Positions 56,888-64,000 of a DNA stretch of 64,000 nucleotides are shown one piece after another. The stretch is from NCBI RefSeq assembly GCF_014198245.1, contig NZ_JACIHE010000003.1, positions 186,001-250,000 of the forward strand. Reading direction: 5' to 3'. Within the stretch, counting starts at the first letter, position 1, and every line of letters starts with the position of its first letter. The DNA is from Bradyrhizobium sp. cir1. Lineage in GTDB: Bacteria; Pseudomonadota; Alphaproteobacteria; Rhizobiales; Xanthobacteraceae. The notes under the pieces are model-generated. The model was not told the DNA's origin. It made no database searches and saw nothing but the letters and a program-made list of their open reading frames with translations. Position numbers and translations under genes: made by a program.

Positions 56888-56988
56888 TAAAGCGCGATGC
56901 GCTTTAGTCTATTGTTTGAGCATGATCTTGTCGGAAAACCGCTACGCACTTTGCGCTAACGCGGCTCTCCGGGTCCGGATCATGCTTT
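56888..56988. repeat. Dispersed rhizobial intergenic repeat
   Basis: It opens with the palindrome AAAGCGCGATGCGCTTT and ends with CCGGATCATGCTTTA, with GAGCATGATC and GGAAAACCGCT inside. I know this arrangement from many Bradyrhizobium intergenic regions. It runs up to the stop codon of the CBS gene and probably acts as its terminator hairpin region. Confidence 0.7.
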
Positions 56989-57415
56989 AGGCTGCCGCTT
57001 GCGGCGTGCCGTTGATCGCCTCGTCCATGGCAGCGGCGATGTCGCGCATGCTGATCACGGAGACGAGGCTGTAATCATCGATGACCGGCAGGTGACGGAT
57101 GTGATGCCGGTTCATGAGATGGCGAACGTGCTCGATCGTGTCCGAGGAGGTGCAGGAGACGAGCTGCTGCACCGACACGAGCTGCGAGACCTTGACGTTG
57201 ACGGCATTGGCGCCGTGCTCGGCGACGGCGCGCACCACGTCGCGCTCGGTGAACATGCCGACCGCGGTGTTGCCCTCGGAGCGGACCACGTCCTTGACCA
57301 CCAGCGCGCTGATATTGTTGGCGCGCATCAGCTTGGCGGCGATACCCACCGTTTCGTTCATTCGCACCGTGACAACGCGCGGCGTCTTCTTGCGCAGAAT
57401 GTCTCCGACCAGCAT
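56987..57415 (-). CDS. Tandem CBS-domain protein
   Basis: A 142-residue stand-alone CBS pair (Bateman module). CBS1: MLVGDILRKKTPRVVTVRMN to GMFTERDVVRAVAE; CBS2: KVSQLVSVQQLVSCTSSDTI to HLPVIDDYSLVSVISMRD. Such proteins bind adenine nucleotides (AMP, ATP, NAD or SAM) and modulate partner enzymes or transporters. Start at 57415 begins family sequence. The promoter carries the 17-bp motif shared with the two MFS genes, so it probably belongs to the same regulon. Confidence 0.9.
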   Translation of the reverse strand: MLVGDILRKKTPRVVTVRMNETVGIAAKLMRANNISALVVKDVVRSEGNTAVGMFTERDVVRAVAEHGANAVNVKVSQLVSVQQLVSCTSSDTIEHVRHLMNRHHIRHLPVIDDYSLVSVISMRDIAAAMDEAINGTPQAAA

Positions 57416-57451
57416 TGCAACCTCCCTGGGGTGAATGACTGGGGGAAGTGT

Positions 57452-57468
57452 GGTATACATAATGCCAA
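57452..57468 (-). promoter_or_regulatory. Shared 17-bp motif, copy A (before CBS gene)
   Basis: Read with the gene: TTGGCATTATGTATACC, 36 bases before the start codon of the CBS gene. It aligns with copies B, C and D in this window. Confidence 0.7.
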
Positions 57469-57534
57469 TCGTCAAGCGCTGGATTTGGCTGATCCGAAAA
57501 ATCTTGCGGCAGGAATACTGACGTTTGTCGTCGA

Positions 57535-57563
57535 TCAAAAAGAAAGGGCGCATCGCTGCGCCC
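57535..57563 (-). terminator. Terminator of the first OFA-family MFS gene
   Basis: Minus strand: GGGCGCA/TGCGCCC stem with a 4-base loop followed by TTTCTTTTTG. It lies 32 nt after the stop of the MFS gene. Confidence 0.85.
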
Positions 57564-57594
57564 CTTCTTCAACCGCTGCCAGGCGTGCGGTGAT

Positions 57595-58917
57595 TTACGC
57601 CGTCTCGGTCTTGGCGCTGTCGGGCGCCGTGTCGGCGCTCTCGGCTTCCTTGCCGAGGATGAAGGAGCGGCGCAGCGGCTTGATCACGAACAGCGCCATC
57701 AGCGCGGCCGTTGCATTCAGCGCCACCGCCACCACGAACACGGCCTTCCAGCCATACGTTGCCGAGATCACGCTTGCGAGCGGAACGAGCAGGGACGCCG
57801 TGCCCTTCGCGGTGTAGAGCATGCCGTTGTTGGTCGTTGCGAACTTCGAGCCGAAGGTGTCGCCGCAGGTCGCGGGGAACAGCGAGTAGATCTCGCCGAA
57901 CACGCCGAAATACACCGCGGTCGCGAGCACGAACACGATCGGATTGTGGCCGTAGGCCGACAGCGCCAGGAGCATCACCGCGGCGGTGCCGAAGGCGATG
58001 AACATGGTGGGCTCGCGACCGATCGTGTCGGAGACCCAGCCGAAGAAGGGGCGTCCGAAGCCGTCGAAGATGCGGTCGAGCGAGATCGCGAAGGTCAGCG
58101 CCGCCATCTGGAAGCCCGCGAGCGTCACCGGCGTGTCGGCGATCTTGTAGTCGTGCGCGATCGGGCCGATCTGCGCCGCGGTCATCAGGCCGCCGGAGGC
58201 GACCATGACGAAGACGAGGTACATCACCCAGAAAATAGGGGTGCGCAGCACTTGTGGCGGGGTGAAGTCGATCTTGGTCTGCGGCAAATTGAGCTGCTTC
58301 TTCCTCGGCGGGATCGAGAGCCGCGGCGGCTGGATGAAGAAGGCAAGCACGAACACGATCAGGCCCTGGCCGATGCCGAAGGTGAGGAACGCCTGCTGGT
58401 AGCCGCTCGATGCGATCATGGTGGCGATCGGGACGATGGTGAGCGCGGCGCCCGCGCCGAAGCCTGCGGCGGTCGCGCCGGCGGCAAGGCCGCGGCGGTC
58501 GGGAAACCATTTCAGCGCGTTGCCGACGCAGGTGCCGTAGACGGCGCCGGCGCCCATGCCTCCGATGATCGCGGCCGCGTAGAGCAAAGTGAGTGAGTCG
58601 GCGTAGGAGTTGAGCACCCAGGACAGCGCGATCATCACGCCGCCGAACATGACGACGATGCGCGGGCCGTATTTGTCGACGAACCAGGCCTCGACCGGCA
58701 CCAGCCAGGTCTCGGTGACGACGAAGATGGTGAAAGCGAGCTGGATCGCGGCGCGTCCCCAATGGTGCGCGGCATCGATCGGATCGACGAACAGCGTCCA
58801 GCCATATTGCAGGTTGGCGATCATCGCCATACAGACGATGCCCATGACGAGCTGGAGCCAACGGAAACCGGTGCGAAGAGGCGCGGCCGTGACGGCGCCG
58901 TCCGTGCTGGAAATCAT
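57595..58917 (-). CDS. oxlT: OFA-family MFS transporter (oxalate/formate antiporter-like), copy 1
   Basis: A 440-residue, 12-TM major facilitator. Helix 1 starts at RWLQLVMGIVCMAMIANLQYG (about 15-35). The family loop KYGPRIVVMFGGVMIALSWV follows helix 2, and GTCVGNALKWFPDRRGLAAG between helices 4 and 5 is an OFA signature. OxlT exchanges oxalate for formate; other OFA members carry lactate or other acids, so the substrate is inferred. ATG 58917 is preferred over the upstream frame. The neighbouring copy 2 is closely similar, which suggests tandem duplication. Confidence 0.85.
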   Translation of the reverse strand: MISSTDGAVTAAPLRTGFRWLQLVMGIVCMAMIANLQYGWTLFVDPIDAAHHWGRAAIQLAFTIFVVTETWLVPVEAWFVDKYGPRIVVMFGGVMIALSWVLNSYADSLTLLYAAAIIGGMGAGAVYGTCVGNALKWFPDRRGLAAGATAAGFGAGAALTIVPIATMIASSGYQQAFLTFGIGQGLIVFVLAFFIQPPRLSIPPRKKQLNLPQTKIDFTPPQVLRTPIFWVMYLVFVMVASGGLMTAAQIGPIAHDYKIADTPVTLAGFQMAALTFAISLDRIFDGFGRPFFGWVSDTIGREPTMFIAFGTAAVMLLALSAYGHNPIVFVLATAVYFGVFGEIYSLFPATCGDTFGSKFATTNNGMLYTAKGTASLLVPLASVISATYGWKAVFVVAVALNATAALMALFVIKPLRRSFILGKEAESADTAPDSAKTETA

Positions 58918-59017
58918 CAAGAACCTCCCAAGCGCCTGATTGCTTGCGACGTGGGATTGCAAGATGACCCAGTGTCGCAATGTTGTGGCTTATCGTCGCA
59001 AGCGCGGCCGCCAGCTT

Positions 59018-59034
59018 GGTATACCATATTCCAG
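59018..59034 (-). promoter_or_regulatory. Shared 17-bp motif, copy B (before MFS copy 1)
   Basis: Read with the gene: CTGGAATATGGTATACC, about 100 bases before the ATG at 58917. Its 3' half TGGTATACC is close to the palindrome TGGTATACCA typical of GntR-family operators. Confidence 0.7.
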
Positions 59035-59111
59035 ATTGCAAGTCTTAACTTGCCCCATGGTGCAAGAAATTGCGAGTTCGCTTCGGATTTTGCGGAATGC
59101 CGAAAGCCTGC

Positions 59112-59146
59112 CCGAAACGAAAACGCCCGGCCGTGAGGCCGGGCGT
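59112..59146 (-). terminator. Terminator of the second OFA-family MFS gene
   Basis: Minus strand: ACGCCCGGCC/GGCCGGGCGT, a 10-bp perfect stem with a 4-base loop, followed by TTTTCGTTTC. It lies 30 nt after the stop of MFS copy 2. Confidence 0.88.
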
Positions 59147-59175
59147 CGTGTTTGGATGAGTTGTGCTGGAGCGGG

Positions 59176-60462
59176 TCAGACGGTCGATTTCGCGACCACG
59201 ACCTTTCGCCAGGGCTTGAGCACCGCGATCGCGAGCAGCGAAGCCAGGATGTTGGCGCCGGCCGCGATGATGAACACGCTGTCCCAATTGCCCGAACCCT
59301 GTTGCATCAGGTTTGCGGCCGGGACGAGCAGCGCGGCCGTGCCCTTTGCGGTGTAGAGCAGGCCCGCATTGGTGGTCGCGAACTTCGCCCCGAACGTGTC
59401 GGTGCAGGTCGAGGGGAACAGCGAGTAGATCTCACCCCAGGCGAAGAACACGAAGCCCGAGAGCAGCACGAACCAGACCGGGTCGTGGCCCCAGAGATAA
59501 AGCATCCAGATGCCGATACCTTCCATGCCGAACGCGATGAACATCGTGTTCTCGCGGCCGATATTGTCGGAGATCCAGCCGAAGAACGGGCGCGTCAGGC
59601 CGTTGAGCACGCGGTCGATGGTCGCCGCGAACGTCACCGCCGTCATGGTCATGCCGATCAGCGTGACCGGAATGCTGTCGACTTTCCAGTCGACTGCGAT
59701 CGGCTTCAGGTTCGCCGTTACCATCAGGCCGCCGGCGCCGACGATCACGAACATGAAGTACATCAGCCAGAAGATCGGCTGGCGCAGCACCTCGGTCGGC
59801 TGGTAGTTGCGCCGGCTCTGCAACAGCGCGGCATTCGCCACCACGTTCGGCACCTGGCCCGCTTTCGGCGCGAGCAGGAAGAAGGCGAGGATGCAGATGA
59901 TGATGCCTTGTCCGAGGCCGAAATAGAGGAAGGTGGTCTGGAATCCACTGTCCTTGATCATGGCCTGGATCGGCGCGACGGTGAGCGCGGAGCCTGCGCC
60001 GAAGCCTGCCGCCGTGATACCCGCGGCGAGACCGCGCTTGTCCGGAAACCATTTCAGCGCGTTGCCGACGCAGGTGCCGTAGACGCCGCCGGCGCCGATG
60101 CCCGCGATGATCATGCCAAGATAGTAGCCGTTGAGCGAGGTGGCCTGTGCGTTGATCACCCAGCCGATGGCGCAGAGCACGCCGCCGACGAGAACCACGA
60201 TGCGCGGACCGTATTTGTCGACGAACCATCCTTCGACCGGCACGAGCCATGTCTCGAACAGCACGAACAGCGTGAACGCCCACTGGATCGAAGCGCGATC
60301 CCAGCCGAACTTCTTCTGGATGTCGGGGACGAAGAACGTCCAGCCATATTGGTAGTTGGCGATCATCACCATGGCCGCTACACCGATCGCCAGTTGCGCC
60401 CAGCGATACGTGTCGCTAACGCGCGCGGTGGTAGGGGCCGTTGCCTGCACCATGTCCGTCAT
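59176..60462 (-). CDS. oxlT: OFA-family MFS transporter (oxalate/formate antiporter-like), copy 2
   Basis: A 428-residue, 12-TM transporter, paralogous along its whole length to copy 1. RWAQLAIGVAAMVMIANYQY is helix 1; KYGPRIVVLVGGVLCAIGWV and GTCVGNALKWFPDKRGLAAG repeat the copy-1 signatures almost exactly. The main differences are in the N-terminus and in the cytoplasmic loop near residue 215-230. The terminator before copy 1's promoter shows that the two genes have separate transcripts. Probable exchange of dicarboxylate such as oxalate for formate. Confidence 0.87.
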   Translation of the reverse strand: MTDMVQATAPTTARVSDTYRWAQLAIGVAAMVMIANYQYGWTFFVPDIQKKFGWDRASIQWAFTLFVLFETWLVPVEGWFVDKYGPRIVVLVGGVLCAIGWVINAQATSLNGYYLGMIIAGIGAGGVYGTCVGNALKWFPDKRGLAAGITAAGFGAGSALTVAPIQAMIKDSGFQTTFLYFGLGQGIIICILAFFLLAPKAGQVPNVVANAALLQSRRNYQPTEVLRQPIFWLMYFMFVIVGAGGLMVTANLKPIAVDWKVDSIPVTLIGMTMTAVTFAATIDRVLNGLTRPFFGWISDNIGRENTMFIAFGMEGIGIWMLYLWGHDPVWFVLLSGFVFFAWGEIYSLFPSTCTDTFGAKFATTNAGLLYTAKGTAALLVPAANLMQQGSGNWDSVFIIAAGANILASLLAIAVLKPWRKVVVAKSTV

Positions 60463-60514
60463 AAAGCCTCCCGTGGCGCCTCTAATTTTTCTGCGAGCGC
60501 TGGAGAGGCATTCT

Positions 60515-60531
60515 TGTATGCATTATGCCAA
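60515..60531 (-). promoter_or_regulatory. Shared 17-bp motif, copy C (before MFS copy 2)
   Basis: Read with the gene: TTGGCATAATGCATACA, 52 bases before the ATG at 60462. Confidence 0.7.
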
Positions 60532-60616
60532 GCTTCAAGCGCCGGTCCGGCCACCGTGCGCAAATGCCGCAGGCCCTTGTCCGGGTGCGGCAGTGACTCA
60601 GGACAGCACAAGTAGA

Positions 60617-60641
60617 AATGGCCCCGTCCTGCGGGGCCATT
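60617..60641 (-). terminator. Probable terminator of the 45-residue gene
   Basis: AATGGCCCC/GGGGCCATT is a 9-bp perfect stem with a 7-base loop about 70 nt past the stop of the small gene; on the minus strand TTTCTACTT follows, a weak T-run. Confidence 0.6.
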
Positions 60642-60710
60642 CATCAAAAGTCGAATGTGGACGGTTCCAAAGCCGGCGCGCGCTGCCTCGGCAGCTGCAA
60701 AAGCAGGGGC

Positions 60711-60848
60711 TTAGAGGCCGAAGCGGGGCAGGTCGCCGTTGTGATTCGAGATCTCGGCGCTCGCCATCAGGAAGCGGTCGACAGCGGCCAGGAAGCGGGC
60801 GAACAGGGAGGAGGAGGGGACGAGAGCGACGGTAGCGGTCTTGGACAT
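60711..60848 (-). CDS. 45-residue protein of the OFA locus
   Basis: A short ORF: MSKTATVALVPSSSLFARFL, AAVDRFLMASAEISNHNGDL and PRFGL. The hydrophobic middle (FARFLAAVDRFLMA) can form an amphipathic helix. GGGA precedes the ATG. It has its own promoter with copy D of the 17-bp motif and its own terminator. I recall near-identical short ORFs with the ending NGDxPxFGL in other Bradyrhizobium genomes, so it is likely a conserved micro-protein. Role unknown; perhaps a regulator or partner of the transporter next door. Confidence 0.65.
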   Translation of the reverse strand: MSKTATVALVPSSSLFARFLAAVDRFLMASAEISNHNGDLPRFGL

Positions 60849-61193
60849 CGGAATTCCCTTTCTTGAGACGGTCAGTGTTGCTGTCTCATTTCGAAGGACA
60901 ATCTATGTATACCAGATGCCAATGTCCATGCATGCCATTGCATAGCAGCATGCGCTCTGCCGCATTGCAACATAATGCTCCATTAAAGCGGCCGCTTCGG
61001 GCTTAAAATTGCCGATGGGACTACTGCGGGTGCAAGACCAGCCCAAAAACCGTCGACTCCGGCGGCAGAAGAGCGCGGCCACCGCGCACACGGCGGCACA
61101 AATCTAACTGCACTGCAGCATTTGGATCTTGGCAGCGCAGGCCAAAGCCGTTAGTGGTCTGCCCCCTTTTCCAATCATCTGTCCGAGTGGTTC
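60849..61193. other. Divergent promoter region between the small gene and yegD
   Basis: A 345-base gap without a gene. The left part contains motif copy D and a run of ATGCAT/GCATGC-rich sequence (60926-60960) that may include a second, weaker copy. The right part should carry the promoter of the Hsp70-like gene; none is distinct. Confidence 0.5.
60906..60922 (-). promoter_or_regulatory. Shared 17-bp motif, copy D (before 45-residue gene)
   Basis: Read with the gene: TTGGCATCTGGTATACA, 57 bases before the ATG at 60848. Confidence 0.72.
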
Positions 61194-62525
61194 ATGTCGA
61201 GCGCCTCGCCCGCCGTCTCGATCGGCATCGATTTTGGGACCAGTAATACGGTCGTAGCCCTCGCGGCCGACGACCGCCGGGTCGAGGCCATCCGCTTCGA
61301 TCATGGCGGACAGCGCCACAGCGTCTATGTGTCGGCCCTGTGCTTCTGGGAGGATCGGCCGGGAGCCGGCGCCCAGGCCGAAGGCGGGCCGTGGGCGATC
61401 GAGACGTTCCTCGAAGGACGCCACGTCTACCGCTTCCTGCAGTCGTTCAAGACCTTCGCGGCGAGCAGCAGCTTCAACACCACGCAAGTGTTCAGGCAGC
61501 GCTTCAAGTTCGAGGACATCCTTGCGGCGTTCCTGCGGACGCTGGCGCGCCATGGCGGCGAGAAGTTCGGTTTCGAGACATCGAGCATCACGGTCGGCCG
61601 CCCGGTGCGCTTCGCCGGCGGCAATCCCGACGAGGCGCTGGCGATGCAGCGTTACCGGGCCGCGTTCGAGCGGCTCGGTGCCGGCCACGCGCGCTATGTC
61701 TATGAGCCCGTGGGAGCGGCGTTCTCCTTCGCCCGCAGGCTCGAGCGCGATGCCACCGTGCTGGTTGCCGATTTCGGCGGCGGCACCAGCGACTTCTCGG
61801 TGATGCGGTTTTCCCGCGCGGGCGGCGTCCTGCGCGCCGAGCCGCTTGGACACGCCGGCATCGGCATTGCCGGTGACACGTTCGACTATCGCATTGTCGA
61901 CCACGTCGTCTCGCCGCGGCTCGGCAAGGGCTCGAGCTTCCGCTCGTTCGACAAGGTGCTGCCGGTCCCCAGCGGCCACTACACCAACCTTGCGCGCTGG
62001 CATCAGCTCGCGATGATGAAGAGCAACGGCGACCTGCGCGAGCTCCGCGAGCTTGCGCGTACCGCGCTGAAGCCGGAGCTGCTCGAGGATTTCATCACCA
62101 TCGTCGACCTCGATCTCGGCTTTTCGCTGTACCGCGCGGTGTCCGACGCCAAGGTCGCGCTGTCGGGGCAGGACCAGACGGACTTCCGTTTCAAGGGCGG
62201 CGGCGTCGACATCGGCGCGACCATCACCCGGAAGAATTTTGAATCCTGGATTGCCGACGATATCGCCCGCCTGGGCGCGACCGTCGACAAGGTGCTGGCC
62301 GAGGCCGGCATCTCCGCGCGCGAGGTGGAGAAGGTGTTCCTGACCGGTGGCACGTCCTTCGTGCCCGCTGTCCGAAAGCTGTTCGCCGAGCGGTTCGGCA
62401 ACGAGCGGCTGATGTCGGGCGACCAGTTCGAGTCGATCGCCTATGGCCTCGCCCTGATCGGGCACAGCCCCGACCCGGACCGCTGGACCGCCAGCGGCGG
62501 GCTTGCGCCGAAGGCGGGCGCCTAG
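61194..62525 (+). CDS. yegD: Hsp70-family chaperone-like protein (YegD type)
   Basis: A 443-residue actin-fold ATPase. Phosphate 1: VSIGIDFGTSNTVVALAADD (about 8-27); phosphate 2: VLVADFGGGTSDFSVMRF (about 188-205); adenosine motif: EVEKVFLTGGTSFVPAVRKL (about 379-398). It ends where Hsp70 would start its substrate-binding domain, as in E. coli YegD. Client and function are unknown. Monocistronic. Confidence 0.9.
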   Translation: MSSASPAVSIGIDFGTSNTVVALAADDRRVEAIRFDHGGQRHSVYVSALCFWEDRPGAGAQAEGGPWAIETFLEGRHVYRFLQSFKTFAASSSFNTTQVFRQRFKFEDILAAFLRTLARHGGEKFGFETSSITVGRPVRFAGGNPDEALAMQRYRAAFERLGAGHARYVYEPVGAAFSFARRLERDATVLVADFGGGTSDFSVMRFSRAGGVLRAEPLGHAGIGIAGDTFDYRIVDHVVSPRLGKGSSFRSFDKVLPVPSGHYTNLARWHQLAMMKSNGDLRELRELARTALKPELLEDFITIVDLDLGFSLYRAVSDAKVALSGQDQTDFRFKGGGVDIGATITRKNFESWIADDIARLGATVDKVLAEAGISAREVEKVFLTGGTSFVPAVRKLFAERFGNERLMSGDQFESIAYGLALIGHSPDPDRWTASGGLAPKAGA

Positions 62526-62538
62526 CCCAGTAGCAGCC

Positions 62539-62616
62539 GTCATTGCGAGCGGAGCGAAGCAATCCAGGATCGTTCCGCGGAGGGACTCTGGATTGCTTCG
62601 CTCCGCTCGCAATGAT
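62539..62616. repeat. 26-bp perfect inverted repeat
   Basis: 62542-62567 and 62588-62613 are perfectly mirrored (starting ATTGCGAGCGGAGCGAAGCA), with a 20-base spacer. It is a common Bradyrhizobium palindrome located just after the yegD stop, probably folding into a transcript-end hairpin. A GGTGGGCA/TGCCCACC-type element follows at about 62655-62720. Confidence 0.8.
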
Positions 62617-62751
62617 GTGGGTCGATCTGCGCATGCAATCGAACAGTGCCGTAGGTGGGCAAAGGCGCGGAGCGCCGTGCCCGCCATCTTTCCGAGGTTG
62701 AGAGATTGGTGGGCACGCTGGGCTTTCCGCCCTACGATACTGATGTCACCG

Positions 62752-63195
62752 CTACTGGTTGATCTCGGGCTCGACGAGCTTCGCCAGATTCCGCAGCGAC
62801 TCCTGCCAGCCGAGGTAACAGGCCTCCGGCGGAATGACGTCGGGAATGCCGGCCTGCGTGATGTCCACTTCGGTGCCGACCGAGACCTTCTTCAGGATCA
62901 CGGTGACCTGGATCTCGCCCGGCAGATTGGGATCGTCGAACTTGTCGGTGTAGCGCAGGCGTTCGCCGGGGACGAGCTCGAGATATTCGCCGCCGAAGGA
63001 GTGGCTGTTGCCCGTCGTAAAATTCCGGAACGACATCTTGAACGTGCCGCCGACCTTGGGCTCGAAATGATGCACCGTGCAGGTGAAGCCGTTCGGCGGC
63101 AGCCATTTCGCCAGCGCATCCGCCTCCAGGAACGCGCGATAGACTTTTGCCGGGGTGGTCGTGAGAACGCGGTGCAGGCGGACAGTGCTGGGCAT
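62752..63195 (-). CDS. SRPBCC/AHSA1-domain protein
   Basis: A 147-residue START/Bet v1-like (AHSA1) protein. The opening VRLHRVLTTTPAKVYRAFLE, then KWLPPNGFTCTVHHFEPKVG and YLGWQESLRNLAKLVEPEI (the final long helix with WxxSLxxL) are typical. The hydrophobic cavity may bind a small lipophilic ligand. No enzyme activity can be assigned. Confidence 0.9.
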   Translation of the reverse strand: MPSTVRLHRVLTTTPAKVYRAFLEADALAKWLPPNGFTCTVHHFEPKVGGTFKMSFRNFTTGNSHSFGGEYLELVPGERLRYTDKFDDPNLPGEIQVTVILKKVSVGTEVDITQAGIPDVIPPEACYLGWQESLRNLAKLVEPEINQ

Positions 63196-63382
63196 GTTTC
63201 TCTCATCCTCTTGAACTGATGGGCCGACCTTGGCGTCTACGACCCATTCATGTCCCTAGGACGACCGGGATGCCGCCGATCCGACATGGGCATCCAACAT
63301 TTTTGTCAGGAGCGCTGCGGCAGATTGTCCGCCTTGAACCGCCAGGGAGTCGTCACTCCCGGGGCTCCATCGTGAACGTCCG

Positions 63383-64000
63383 TCACTTCGTGATGACGTG
63401 CTTCGTCGGCGTCACTGCAGGCGGCGGCGCCGCCGGCGAGATCACGAACGTCACCCACGCATTCCAGCCCTCGGGCCGGTTCTCGGCGGCAAATTCCTTG
63501 TAGCCCTTGAAGTTGAGGTAACCCTGTTTGTCGCCGACCGGGAAGATGAATCCGATCTGCGGGCCGATCCCGCCCACCCGCGAGCGGAAGCAGCCGACGC
63601 GATCGCCGGATCCGCTGTCGCAGCCGAGCTGTTGGTAGACATAGCCGACGAGGCCCACCTGCACCTGCTTGCTCACAAACTGGGACGCGCCCCAGTCGAA
63701 GTGCATGTCCACGCCACTCTGATACTGTGTATCGGTGTTCTTGAAATTGTAGGTGAAGCCGAGCACGCCGGATAGCTCATGTCCGGTCTGCGGATTGAAA
63801 TAGGTATAGCCGCCGCCCGCGTCGATCGCGCCATGTCCAAGCCCCATATTGGCGAGCCGGGTCGACTGGTAAGCCCCGACCGGAATGTCACCCATGACAT
63901 AGGTCATGTAGTTGTTGACACCGACATTCCAGCGCAGCGCGAATTGCGGGATCACATCGCCGAAGGCGGTGATGGAATCGCTGATCGAATCGAAGCGCGA
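63383..64000 (-). CDS. Outer-membrane transporter, phenol-degradation MetA/SphA family (5' end missing)
   Basis: The frame is open through the window edge, so the N-terminus lies beyond 64000. The visible 206 residues alternate polar and hydrophobic beta strands: FALRWNVGVNNYMTYVMGDI, AGGGYTYFNPQTGHELSGVL, DMHFDWGASQFVSKQVQVGL and FIFPVGDKQGYLNFKGYKEF. This is the C-terminal barrel of the transporter family annotated as phenol degradation protein meta. A GTG at 63955 could start a frame but is internal. The substrate is unknown. Confidence 0.82.
   Translation of the reverse strand, partial: SRFDSISDSITAFGDVIPQFALRWNVGVNNYMTYVMGDIPVGAYQSTRLANMGLGHGAIDAGGGYTYFNPQTGHELSGVLGFTYNFKNTDTQYQSGVDMHFDWGASQFVSKQVQVGLVGYVYQQLGCDSGSGDRVGCFRSRVGGIGPQIGFIFPVGDKQGYLNFKGYKEFAAENRPEGWNAWVTFVISPAAPPPAVTPTKHVITK

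Overview
The window looks like chromosome of a Bradyrhizobium-type alphaproteobacterium. The sequence is GC-rich, many starts are GTG or TTG, and genes are packed into overlapping operons. The order feuP-feuQ / cycHJKL (cytochrome c maturation) / degP / two-component pair / glnE is one I know from Rhizobiales. Intergenic gaps are full of the palindromic repeats common in Bradyrhizobium. No rRNA, tRNA or CRISPR array was recognised.

Region 1 (about 0.6-13.9 kb) is an integrated, partly decayed mobile element. It carries AlpA, ribbon-helix-helix-like and helix-turn-helix regulators around a perfect palindrome. It also carries a complete two-gene topoisomerase VI-like (type IIB) pair, a primase remnant, a Rep-like winged-helix protein with 18-bp iteron-like repeats, and several unknown small proteins. 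A nuclease gene of the HTH plus GIY-YIG type has been broken by a local inversion. A T5orf172 protein and a P4-type tyrosine integrase complete the element. From the top6B-like gene to 5.9 kb every ORF junction overlaps (8 nt, then four 4-nt overlaps), so this is one translationally coupled unit. The topoisomerase VI-like pair is the most striking content of the window.

Region 2 (14.3-20.8 kb) holds a tightly coupled three-gene operon (NMP/thymidine phosphorylase of the archaeal AMP-phosphorylase type, PRPP-synthetase-like protein, beta-CASP metallo-hydrolase), an orphan Flp pilin, a small protein paralogous to one in the element, and the DNA end-joining protein Ku.

Region 3 (21-38 kb) is the conserved block: FeuP/FeuQ, a large unknown protein, CcmI/E/F/H, a chemotaxis receptor, DegP, a second response regulator/kinase pair, and GlnE, which overlaps the kinase.

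Region 4 (38-45 kb, minus strand) encodes NAD-dependent molybdenum formate dehydrogenase, fdsG-fdsB-fdsA-fdhD-fdsD, with a divergent LysR regulator.

Region 5 (45-57 kb) is mixed housekeeping: a PAS sensor kinase, a cation diffusion facilitator, a quinone oxidoreductase, a nitronate monooxygenase-like protein, secreted and coiled-coil proteins, and a FAH-family/PanE pair.

Region 6 (57-61 kb) has a CBS protein, two oxalate/formate-antiporter-family MFS genes and a 45-residue protein. Each is preceded by the same 17-bp motif, which suggests one regulon. Together with Fds this fits oxalate/formate metabolism. The window ends with a YegD-like Hsp70, an SRPBCC protein and the 3' part of an outer-membrane transporter gene.
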